This document shows, in pieces, positions 9,290 to 16,473 of a stretch of DNA of 64,000 nucleotides. Position 1 is the stretch's first letter; each line of letters begins with the position of its first letter. The stretch is taken from the NCBI GenBank assembly GCA_016722505.1, contig JADKJH010000007.1:1-64000 (forward strand). The letters are read 5' to 3'. The stretch comes from Holophagaceae bacterium (GTDB lineage: Bacteria; Acidobacteriota; Holophagae; Holophagales; Holophagaceae). Position numbers and translations under genes: made by a program. The notes beneath the pieces were generated by a model, which ran no database searches, was not told the DNA's origin, and worked only from the letters and a program-made list of their open reading frames with translations.

Positions 9290-9901
9290 ATGAATACCCA
9301 GCTCCGAAATCAGATTCTCATGGGTGCCTTGGCGGGCATCGTGCTGAGCATCGTCATTTATTTTGTTCTTGGGGGTAAGCGAGACGAACTCGTGAGCATC
9401 CAGGCAAGCATTGATAGCCTGCAGAAAGAAGTGGATAAAGGCTTTCAACTAAAAGCGAACTACGAAAAGCTCAAAGATGAAGTCTCCAAAACAGAGAAAC
9501 GTTTGGATGAACTCATCAAGGTGATGCCCTCCGAACAGGATCGGGGAGAGATGCCTATCCGCATGAAGAAACTCGCTGATAACGCAGGCATCGATCAAAC
9601 CTCGTTCGCTCTGGAAGCGCCCGTCAAATCAACTTATTACACCGAGTATCCGGTGAAATTCGATTTCCGTGTCGGCTACCATTCCTTCGGGCAATTCGCA
9701 TCCTTGATTTCAGGTTATGAAAAGATCATCAATATGACAAATATTCAATTTAAGCGTGCAGATTCGAAATCTGTATTTCCCGCAATCGCCACCTGTCGGA
9801 TTAGTGCTTTCGTATACAACCCTACTGCTCAGGCTCCCGCGGCTCCCGCCCCTGCGCCTAAGAAGATAGGCGTTGCAAAAGACACCAAAGAGACGGAGTA
9901 G
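9290..9901 (+). CDS. pilO: Type IV pilus inner-membrane protein PilO
   Basis: Partner of PilN in the inner-membrane heterodimer. The protein has a membrane segment at about residues 9-28 (ILMGALAGIVLSIVIYFVLGG), then a coiled coil (about 32-85) and a periplasmic domain with the PilO-like segment VMPSEQDRGEMPIRMKKLADNAGI and a KFDFRVGYHSFGQFASLIS strand-helix. An Ala/Pro linker and Lys-rich tail end the 203-residue chain. The gene sits between pilN and pilP with spacings of eight and six bases, matching the canonical operon order. Confidence 0.92.
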   Translation: MNTQLRNQILMGALAGIVLSIVIYFVLGGKRDELVSIQASIDSLQKEVDKGFQLKANYEKLKDEVSKTEKRLDELIKVMPSEQDRGEMPIRMKKLADNAGIDQTSFALEAPVKSTYYTEYPVKFDFRVGYHSFGQFASLISGYEKIINMTNIQFKRADSKSVFPAIATCRISAFVYNPTAQAPAAPAPAPKKIGVAKDTKETE

Positions 9902-9907
9902 CCAAAT

Positions 9908-10399
9908 ATGAATCACATCGCTCTCCATTTTCTTGCCTCAACCTTGGTGCTCAGCGCCTGGGGGCAAGCGCAAAAGCAGAATGCAAAACCTGTAGATTCC
10001 GCTCCGCCCGCCACAGCCGAAGCCACTACCTCTGCGAATGCGGATGGTCAACCTTCGTCGGAAGATCTTGTTGCTCGCCGGGCGGTCCCCTACCGTCCTA
10101 CGATCAACCGAGATCCTTTTGCGGTGCCTTCGGATGCTGAACCTTCCAAACGTGGAGATTTGGTTGATGATATCGCTGTCAAAGGCATCATAAAAAGAGA
10201 AGGCAAGTTTTTTGCTGTCGTTACCGATAGTCGGGGAAATGTCCGTTTCCTCCCGTCTGGATACAAGTTTCGTGATGGTGAAATCGTAAGCGTTGATGAC
10301 AAGGCTGTCACCTTCCATCAATGGGATCCAAATTCCACAGTCAAGACTCAATATAAGACGATCACAAAGACCTTTAAACGCGAGGAGGGTAAACGATGA
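9908..10399 (+). CDS. pilP: Type IV pilus protein PilP
   Basis: Periplasmic connector between PilN/PilO and the secretin PilQ. The N-terminus has a signal-like hydrophobic stretch (HIALHFLASTLVLSAWG) but no lipobox cysteine, unlike many proteobacterial PilP lipoproteins. A disordered Ala/Thr/Ser stretch follows, then RRAVPYRPTINRDPFAVP and the compact C-terminal domain with VDDIAVKGIIKREGKFFAVV and GEIVSVDDKAVTF, the usual PilP beta-sandwich pattern. The length is 163 residues. It overlaps pilQ by four bases. Confidence 0.9.
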   Translation: MNHIALHFLASTLVLSAWGQAQKQNAKPVDSAPPATAEATTSANADGQPSSEDLVARRAVPYRPTINRDPFAVPSDAEPSKRGDLVDDIAVKGIIKREGKFFAVVTDSRGNVRFLPSGYKFRDGEIVSVDDKAVTFHQWDPNSTVKTQYKTITKTFKREEGKR

Positions 10400-12666
10400 A
10401 TGCTCGCCTGTGTTCCTTGCTGGTTGCAGGGGGCGTGGTGCTGGCGGGGGTCCCAAACGGTTCCCTTGCTGCGGCTCCCCCAGAAACCGAAGCGGCCCAG
10501 CGGTCCGTGATCCTCCAGAAGGCGGTTCTTCAGCCCTCGGATGGCTCCGGGGCGCGGTTACAGATTGAAATCCCCGGTTTCACCGCCACACCAAGGCTTC
10601 AGGTCCTTTCCAACCCCTATCGGGTGGTGGTGGATCTTCCGGGTGTGAATCGAGGAAATCAACTTTCCAAAAAAGATCTGGCCTCGCTTACCCATCCGCT
10701 GATCCAAAAATACCGGGTAGCCCAATTTGCCATTTCGCCATTGCCGGTCACTCGGCTTGTACTGGAAGTGGTTCCAGGGACACAGGTCACAGTTTCCAAT
10801 CAGCCTAATGGTATCGAACTGATGCTGTCGCCTGGTAGTGGAGATGTCCAGGCAAGGTATGAAGCCACAGCAATCAAATCTCAGGCTGAGGCGAGTGGTG
10901 TCGCTTCACCGCTCCAGACTCTTCCTGATCTGGCCAAGGCGGTCGAACCGTTACAGTCCTCACCTGTTGTATCAGTCCCAACAGAAATTGTTGCCAGCCC
11001 CACGGAACCCGTAGCGGGTGCCTCAGGAATTCCAGCTCCTGTGGCTGAGCCTGTCTCAAAGGCGCCGCAAGTCACGCAGGTTGAATCCACCTCGGCCATC
11101 GAGGCAACTCCCGCTCAGGCAAATCCGGCTATTCCGACTGTTGCCATTAAAGAACCAACCAATAGCCAAGTTGCGCAGGCATCCATGCCTATCGGCCCAG
11201 TTCCATCTGTAGGCGCTCCTTATCGCCTTCTTCCGGTCATTACAGCTTCGGCTTTGATGCCATCAACACTTTCGATGCCTTCACCGCTAGCACCTCAACC
11301 GCAGGAGTCGCGGAGCCAAGGGAAGGGTAACCTTAACTCGTCAAGCTACAGCCAGCAGGGCGGCCGCACCTTGGGTGAACAGGAGGCCCGTTACACTGGC
11401 GCTCCCATAACCATTGACATTCCAAGCGCAGACTTAGGCACCTTCCTTCGAATCATTGCCGACAGCATGCATCTGAATCTGATCATGGACCAGGATGTCC
11501 AGGGGACATATAACTTCAAGTTCACGGATACTCCCGCAGACCTCGTGCTTGACATGATCCTGAAGAATGCAGGCCTTGGTAAAGAGATAAGCCACGGCGT
11601 CTTGCGCGTGGCAAAAGTCGAGAAGCTTCAAAAAGAAGAGAATGACCGTAAAGCTCTGGACGAAGCAAAGGCACTGGCTGGCGACCTGCAAAGTGTCAGC
11701 TATCCCCTCTCTTATGCGAAAGTCGCAGAAGTTAAAGGCATCATTGAAAAAATCATCACCAAGCGCGGAAATATCATCACGGATGATCGCACGAACACCA
11801 TGATCATCACCGACCTGCCTCGTAACCTGCCGCTAGTCGCTGATCTCATCGCCCAGTTGGATGTCCAAATTCAGCAGGTGGAAATATCTGCCCGGGTCGT
11901 CGAAGCCAGCGGCAGCTTTGACAAGGCTTTCGGTGTTAAATGGCCTACGGCCAACGGAGGAGGAAACGACCTCACTGTTGGAGGTGCCGCTGCTCCGTGG
12001 GTTTCCAGCAATAGTCCTTCTTGGAATTCCATCAATAATAGGCCGCGTGCTGGCCAAAATGATGTTTCACTCGGCTTCTCACCTGGCAAAGATGGTATTA
12101 CCAGCATTTCTGCCCCAGCCGCTGAATACTGGGTTTCTTTCTTGAGTAATCGCATCAGTATCAATTTCATCCTTCAAGCTCTAGAGAAGGAAGGGAAAGT
12201 CAAGATCGTCTCCCAGCCCAAATTAGTCACCCAGAACAACAAGGCGGCTAAGATTTTGGCCGGCCAAAAAATTCCTTATCCCAGCCAGCAGGGCGGGGCT
12301 GCAGGTGGCGCCATCACGGTCGCCTTTGTTGACGCGAATCTGGAACTGGATGTCACCCCCCAGATCACCAACGATGGCACCATCCTGATGGATCTGAAGA
12401 TCGAGAAATCCGAGGCTGATTTCAGCCGTACGGTGCAGGGATCACCCACCATCCTCCGGAAATCCATCAACACCACTGTGCTTGTCAAGGATGGCGGCAC
12501 CGCGATTCTCGGTGGAGTCTATACCAATAGCAGCAGCAATGGCACCACGGGCGTTCCCTTCCTCGCGAAGCTCCCGCTTTTGGGTTGGCTCTTCAGGAGC
12601 AAGACCACGTCTGAAACAAATGCTGAGCTATTGATTTTCATTACGCCCAGGATCATCAAGAATTGA
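10396..12666 (+). CDS. pilQ: Type IV pilus secretin PilQ
   Basis: Outer-membrane secretin through which the pilus passes. The order is: signal peptide (residues 1-25), one AMIN domain (about 35-135, binding peptidoglycan; NPYRVVVDLPGV), a long Ala/Pro/Val/Ser-rich linker (about 155-320), an STN/N0 domain (ITIDIPSADLGTFLRIIADSMHLNLIMD in two parts around 335-365), an N1 domain (SYPLSYAKVAEVKGII), then the secretin core with VEISARVVEAS, KIVSQPKLVTQNN, DVTPQITNDG and the C-terminal GVPFLAKLPLLGWLF / ELLIFITPRII signatures. Length 756 residues. Only one AMIN domain is evident, where many PilQ have two. A strong terminator follows. Confidence 0.96.
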   Translation: MNARLCSLLVAGGVVLAGVPNGSLAAAPPETEAAQRSVILQKAVLQPSDGSGARLQIEIPGFTATPRLQVLSNPYRVVVDLPGVNRGNQLSKKDLASLTHPLIQKYRVAQFAISPLPVTRLVLEVVPGTQVTVSNQPNGIELMLSPGSGDVQARYEATAIKSQAEASGVASPLQTLPDLAKAVEPLQSSPVVSVPTEIVASPTEPVAGASGIPAPVAEPVSKAPQVTQVESTSAIEATPAQANPAIPTVAIKEPTNSQVAQASMPIGPVPSVGAPYRLLPVITASALMPSTLSMPSPLAPQPQESRSQGKGNLNSSSYSQQGGRTLGEQEARYTGAPITIDIPSADLGTFLRIIADSMHLNLIMDQDVQGTYNFKFTDTPADLVLDMILKNAGLGKEISHGVLRVAKVEKLQKEENDRKALDEAKALAGDLQSVSYPLSYAKVAEVKGIIEKIITKRGNIITDDRTNTMIITDLPRNLPLVADLIAQLDVQIQQVEISARVVEASGSFDKAFGVKWPTANGGGNDLTVGGAAAPWVSSNSPSWNSINNRPRAGQNDVSLGFSPGKDGITSISAPAAEYWVSFLSNRISINFILQALEKEGKVKIVSQPKLVTQNNKAAKILAGQKIPYPSQQGGAAGGAITVAFVDANLELDVTPQITNDGTILMDLKIEKSEADFSRTVQGSPTILRKSINTTVLVKDGGTAILGGVYTNSSSNGTTGVPFLAKLPLLGWLFRSKTTSETNAELLIFITPRIIKN

Positions 12667-12682
12667 CCCGGTTTTCTCATGG

Positions 12683-12710
12683 AAAGGGCCCCGAAAGGGG
12701 CCCTTTTCTT
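12683..12710 (+). terminator. Rho-independent terminator of the pil operon
   Basis: A perfect 10-bp stem, AAAGGGCCCC / GGGGCCCTTT, with a GAAA tetraloop is followed by more T residues, 17 bases after the pilQ stop. It is also palindromic enough to act on the convergent small gene at 12730-12942. Confidence 0.93.
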
Positions 12711-12729
12711 GTAGCAATTGCTCATTGGC

Positions 12730-12942
12730 CTATTGGCGGATGGGGAGGGTCCGGACCAAGCGTTTGCAAGAGTTGCAGAGGATGGTGAAGGTGTCTGGCT
12801 GCTCGAAATGATATTTAAATCCAGGACCTTCCATCGGTTCTTGGGTTACTTTCTCCAGACGGCCGAAATGGTACTCGGCAATGCGGACACTTTGGGGGGC
12901 GGTGAGATCCGCGCCGCAGTGGGTACAAGAGATGGCAGCCAT
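12730..12942 (-). CDS. Small zinc-ribbon-like protein
   Basis: A 70-residue protein with two CxxC knuckles: ISCTHCGAD at the N-terminus and ILCNSCKRL near the C-terminus, expected to bind one zinc ion. Between them lies a charged segment. No family name is recognised. A strong Shine-Dalgarno sequence GAAGGAG lies seven bases before the ATG, which supports a real gene. It converges on pilQ and shares the terminator between them. The function is unknown. Confidence 0.75.
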   Translation of the reverse strand: MAAISCTHCGADLTAPQSVRIAEYHFGRLEKVTQEPMEGPGFKYHFEQPDTFTILCNSCKRLVRTLPIRQ

Positions 12943-13027
12943 TCGTGCTCCTTCAAAGGATTCGGTTTAATCCGTTTAATCCATCGTTGCGACAAAACAA
13001 CTCGGTCATGCGTATACGCGACCGACA

Positions 13028-13082
13028 TAAGGGCCGTAGAAAATAACCAGAACGGCACAAATTATTTTGGCACGGCCCCTAA
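13028..13082. repeat. Bipartite palindrome family, copy F
   Basis: Imperfect inverted repeat beginning TAAGGGCCGTAG and ending CACGGCCCCTAA, preceded by the CGACCGACATAAG module also seen beside other copies. It lies directly after the stop of the 48-aa membrane gene, between two minus-strand genes. The middle of the stem is more diverged than in other copies. Confidence 0.6.
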
Positions 13083-13084
13083 GG

Positions 13085-13231
13085 TCAACGTAGAAAAATG
13101 TACCAGATCAGAGCGGAGATGAATGCCAGGAAAGCTAGTCCTGCGGCGATTCGAAGCACAATCATTCCAATCTTGTAGGCCAGCCATAGGGCCAACACGA
13201 GCACAAATGCGGCAATGAGCCAAGGAATCAT
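13085..13231 (-). CDS. Small membrane protein, 48 aa
   Basis: An unlisted short gene. It reads MIPWLIAAFVLVLALWLAYK, then a segment IGMIVLRIAAGLAFLAFISA and a short polar end LIWYIFLR. Two hydrophobic stretches cover nearly the whole chain, so it should be an integral inner-membrane miniprotein. Its ATG overlaps the stop of the upstream 3-hydroxyacyl-CoA dehydrogenase gene by four bases (ATGA), and a GAGGGGG purine run lies before the start. This coupling is the main evidence that it is translated. The function is unknown. Confidence 0.65.
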   Translation of the reverse strand: MIPWLIAAFVLVLALWLAYKIGMIVLRIAAGLAFLAFISALIWYIFLR

Positions 13232-14093
13232 CTACGTTTCCCCCTCGCATCCCATTCAAAAAAGCCAGAACCAGTCTTTACTCCAAGCCTGCCCTGGCGC
13301 ACCAACCGGTGGAGAATTCCAGGGGGCGCAAAGCGCGGATCCCCAGTCGAAGAAAAAATTTGTTCAGTGATCGTCAATCTCAAGTCCAGTCCGATTCTGT
13401 CTGATAGTGCTAATGGCCCGATTGGATGGCCATATCCCTGCGTCAACAGGGCATCCAGATCCTCTGCGCTCGCAACCCCCGATTCCAGCAGCCGCATGGC
13501 CTCCAACCCCTGAGCCAAGGCCATTCTCGCAGCCGCAAAACCAGGTTGATCGGCCACGATGGCCACCTGCTTCCGGAGGTGCGCAGCGAGATCCAACGCT
13601 TTCTCCAAGGCCATGGTTGGGGCCTTTTCCGTCCCCGCCAACTCCACGATGGACATCCGCTCCAATGGTACGAAGCAGTGGAATGCCAACAATGGTGAAC
13701 CCATTCCAGAAAGCGAGTGGATAGATGCGGCCGGGATGCTGGAGGTACCCGTGAGCCGTGATACTTCGCAGGGTAGCAGAGAATCGAGGCGCTCCCAGGC
13801 TTGGGCTTTGACCTCCAGGGATTCCGGCAGCGCCTCAATGACCCAGTCGGCGCCATCCACGGCCGCCTCCCATGTCCCACAGGCATGCAATTGAGCGCGG
13901 CCCTCAGGCGTTGGTTTTGGGTGATACGGCTCTTCCGCACCGCGATTTCCCAGTTCTGTTCTGCTTTCTGGATGCCCCTGTTCGCATGGTCCAGATCCCG
14001 GCCCGCCAAAAACACGTGTAGACCGCACTCCGTGGCCCATCTTGCGAGCGAGAGTCCTAATGTGCCAGGACCAATGATGGCCAATTGCTCCAT
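13228..14093 (-). CDS. 3-Hydroxyacyl-CoA dehydrogenase-like protein, with a frameshift
   Basis: NAD-dependent enzyme that oxidises 3-hydroxyacyl-CoA to 3-oxoacyl-CoA in fatty-acid or related acid breakdown. The N-terminal Rossmann motif LAIIGPGTLGLSLARWA (GxGxxG) is in one frame up to about NQRL; the rest, from EGRAQLHA through ADWVIEALPESLEVK, LAFHCFVPLERMSIVEL and DQPGFAAARM to the helical domain ending KTGSGFFEW, is in another. Restoring one base at CTGAG (13903-13907) rejoins them as NQRLEGRAQLHA. Joined length is about 288 residues, normal for HbdA/PaaH-type enzymes. The family's NHFF-like motif reads FHCFVP here, an unusual variant. The start is taken at ATG 14093; ATG 14135 is also possible. 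It is coupled to the 48-aa membrane gene downstream. Confidence 0.8.
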
Positions 14094-14281
14094 CAGGCTT
14101 TGTTCCAGATTGGGCCGAGGATCCCAATCGGCCATTCATTCGCGTCCATGGCAGTGCCAAGGGGGAACAAACTTGCCGTCATCTGAGCGAGGAATGGAAC
14201 ATGGCCGGACATCGAAGCCTCGTGAGACTATAGTTAAGCCGTCGTCGCAAATAACTTGTTCATCAACGATGGTGCGTCGGC

Positions 14282-14340
14282 ATAAGGAGCCGTAACGGAC
14301 TAACATTAAAACCACATGTTAGTCCACAACGGCTCCTAAT
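14282..14340. repeat. Bipartite palindrome family, copy A
   Basis: Two 25-base arms (14282-14306 and 14316-14340) match as an inverted repeat except for about four positions, with a nine-base loop. The arms begin ATAAGGAGCCGT and end ACGGCTCCTAAT. It lies in the divergent gap between the dehydrogenase and a PP2C gene, so it is not acting as an ordinary terminator there. Confidence 0.8.
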
Positions 14341-14378
14341 CACACCGAGGCCAACCCTGATTCTAAGCGCACCCCTGC

Positions 14379-15305
14379 ATGCTCATTGACTACGCCGCCA
14401 TCACGCATCTCGGCAAAGTTCGCAAGAACAACGAGGATGCCTATCTTGTGAACGCGCTGGATGGCGAGGAGCCCATCGTCAATGGACCCCTGCGCATGCA
14501 AAAAGTCTGCAAGTGCGGCCTATTGGCGGCGGTGGCTGATGGAATGGGCGGCGCTGCTGCGGGTGAAGTTGCCAGCCGTGAGGGTCTGGCGGCCGCGGCG
14601 CTGCATATTTTCGGCCACTGGGGCCGCTTCCCCCCCGAAGATGCCACCGAGGCTGGTTTGCTGGAAACCCTGAAGGTCGCTGCGGAAGGCGCCAGTGAAT
14701 CGGTGCTTCGATATTCGGACAATGATCGCTCCTCCCGGGGCATGGGCTCCACGCTCACCGCAGCTGTGCTCTGGAATGGCTACGCATACATCAGCCAGGT
14801 CGGCGATTCCCGCGCCTATCTTTTCCGTCGTGGTGAACTGCTTCAACTCACGGTGGACCAGACGCTTGTCAATGAGATGGTCAACAGCGGGACCTTGACC
14901 AAGGAACAGGCACGCACCCATCCCCAGCGCAACATGATCACCCAGGCCATCGGCGCGCCGCAGCCCATCACCGCAGTGCTGGGCAAGGTCCCATTGCGCC
15001 GCGGAGACCGGTTGCTGCTATGCAGCGATGGATTGCACGGTGAAATCACCGATGCCCGCATCCAGGCCAACCTAGCCTATGGATACTCCACTCGCCGCAC
15101 CCTTGAATTGATGCTCGAGGAAGTGCTTTTCCATGGAGCCCGGGACAATGTCACCGCTTTGCTTCTAGCCTTGGATGATCCAGGTTTCCCCCTGCCGGGC
15201 GATGGTGAAAAACCTGTGGTCATCAACCCCTTCGAATCCCTGCCTAAAGCCCGCCCGGCCAAGGATCCCAAGCGCGGTGGCTGGCGCATCTTCGGAGGCA
15301 AATAG
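14379..15305 (+). CDS. PP2C-family serine/threonine protein phosphatase (second copy)
   Basis: A 308-residue cytoplasmic PP2C phosphatase. Motifs: GKVRKNNEDAYLV, LLAAVADGMGGAAAGEVAS, GMGSTLTAAVLW, YISQVGDSRAYLF, RLLLCSDGLHGEI and ARDNVTALLLAL; the metal-binding aspartates are present. An insertion (ALDGEEPIVNGPLRMQKVCKCGL) sits between motifs 1 and 2 and contains a CKC pair. The C-terminal tail of about 45 residues is Pro/Lys-rich. The TAG stop shares a base with the GTG of the RdgC-like gene, starting a four-gene overlapping operon that ends in a cell-wall amidase. Confidence 0.93.
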   Translation: MLIDYAAITHLGKVRKNNEDAYLVNALDGEEPIVNGPLRMQKVCKCGLLAAVADGMGGAAAGEVASREGLAAAALHIFGHWGRFPPEDATEAGLLETLKVAAEGASESVLRYSDNDRSSRGMGSTLTAAVLWNGYAYISQVGDSRAYLFRRGELLQLTVDQTLVNEMVNSGTLTKEQARTHPQRNMITQAIGAPQPITAVLGKVPLRRGDRLLLCSDGLHGEITDARIQANLAYGYSTRRTLELMLEEVLFHGARDNVTALLLALDDPGFPLPGDGEKPVVINPFESLPKARPAKDPKRGGWRIFGGK

Positions 15306-15916
15306 TGAGTCTCACCCAGGGTGGTTTATCCCTGCGGCGCTTCCTCGTGATGGGTCCCATGCCCTCCGAAGAGGATCTCATCGCAGGCTTGAAGCAGGAC
15401 ATGTTCAGACCTTTTGAAGATGGTGTTGAGGAAGAGCGGATAGGCTGGTGCGATTGGCGGAATCCGTTGATCCTTCCGCCGGACGCGGATTGGTTATCAC
15501 AAGACCGTTTTGCGCTGTTCGCATTGCGCATGGATACGCGGAGAGTGCCCAACGCGCTCTTGAAAGCGCATGTGGATCTTCGGTTGCGGGCTCTCATGCA
15601 GGAAAAAGATCTGGCCTTCGTGGGCAAGGAGGCACGCATTTCCCTCCTTGATGAGGTGAAAGCCGAGCTGCTTCGGAAGGTCCTGCCCACTCCGAAGATC
15701 GTGGAGCTGGCTTGGGATTTGAAGGGTGGCCTGCTGTGGACCACGGCGGGTTCAAGCAAGGCTCAAGGCGCGCTGCAAAGTCTTTTCATCAAGTCATTCG
15801 GCTGCGAGCTGCAACCTCTCGCACCGCTGCTCCTGGCGGGCCGCATCGCCCCTGAACTGCCCACGGAAGCCTTGATGGCACTGGATCCGCTGGACCTCGC
15901 ACTGGAAGAAGCATGA
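15305..15916 (+). CDS. RdgC-like protein
   Basis: A 203-residue protein that resembles the RdgC family, DNA-binding proteins that limit RecA in proteobacteria. The matching features are: an opening beta strand SLRRFLVMGPMP, MFRPFEDGVEEERIGWCDW, the FALFALRMDTRRVPNALLKAHVDLR pattern (in two parts), and ELLRKVLPTPKIVELAWDLKGGLLWTTAGSSKA. It is shorter than the 300-residue E. coli protein and like the short versions seen outside Gammaproteobacteria. GTG start overlapping the previous stop; the stop overlaps the next ATG by four bases. A role in recombination is inferred from the family only. Confidence 0.65.
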   Translation: MSLTQGGLSLRRFLVMGPMPSEEDLIAGLKQDMFRPFEDGVEEERIGWCDWRNPLILPPDADWLSQDRFALFALRMDTRRVPNALLKAHVDLRLRALMQEKDLAFVGKEARISLLDEVKAELLRKVLPTPKIVELAWDLKGGLLWTTAGSSKAQGALQSLFIKSFGCELQPLAPLLLAGRIAPELPTEALMALDPLDLALEEA

Positions 15917-16473
15917 AACCATCGAAGCCCATGGAACTTATCGAGCAGGGACGATTCCTTGGCGAGGAATTCATCCTATGGCTCTGGATGCGCGGTCTCA
16001 CTGAAGGTGGCGCATCAGGGCAGGAGAGCGATCTCTCGAGCTGTTTCGTGGATGACGCCGTGATGCTTCAAAGCGAGCAGGGAGAGGTGAAGGAGATTTC
16101 GCTGCGCAAAGGGAATCCGGCGGAGAGCCGCGAGGCTTTTGAAGCCATCAGCCGTGGTATGCGCCCAGCCCGCGCCAAGCTGCGGGTTCTCGCTGGCGAT
16201 ATGGAGTGGGTCTTCACGCTCCAGGCGGCAGGATTGGACATGGGCGGCCTCAAGCTGCCTCCCACCGCCTCGAAGGATCCGGTGGGCCGCATCACAGACC
16301 GGCTCTTCCTCCTTGAAGAAGGGGCCGGACATCTGGAGCGGCGGTTCAAACGATTTCTTCAACTCCGTGTGGGGGATCCTTCTGCCATGCAGGAGATGCT
16401 GAAGGCCTGGGTCCGCAGCGGTCTTTCAGGGGCCGTCTTCGCCGATGAAGACGAAGTGCCGTGGGAGTCCTGA
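15913..16473 (+). CDS. Conserved hypothetical protein paired with the RdgC-like gene
   Basis: A 186-residue protein with a signature start FLGEEFILWLWMRG, a middle strand pair AKLRVLAGDMEWVFTLQA, LDMGGLKLP, and a helical end (RLFLLEEGAGHLERRFKRFLQLRV). As I recall, proteins with this LGxEFLxWLW motif follow short RdgC-like genes in deltaproteobacteria too, which suggests a functional pair; I cannot verify this here. There is no signal peptide or known catalytic motif. It overlaps the RdgC-like gene by four bases and the amidase gene by 13. Confidence 0.7.
   Translation: MKPSKPMELIEQGRFLGEEFILWLWMRGLTEGGASGQESDLSSCFVDDAVMLQSEQGEVKEISLRKGNPAESREAFEAISRGMRPARAKLRVLAGDMEWVFTLQAAGLDMGGLKLPPTASKDPVGRITDRLFLLEEGAGHLERRFKRFLQLRVGDPSAMQEMLKAWVRSGLSGAVFADEDEVPWES

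Noticed and set aside
13228..14160. 310-residue frame start MALPWTRMNGRL as the dehydrogenase N-terminus
   Set aside because: It lacks the Rossmann GxGxxG motif, which is in the other frame starting at 14093.
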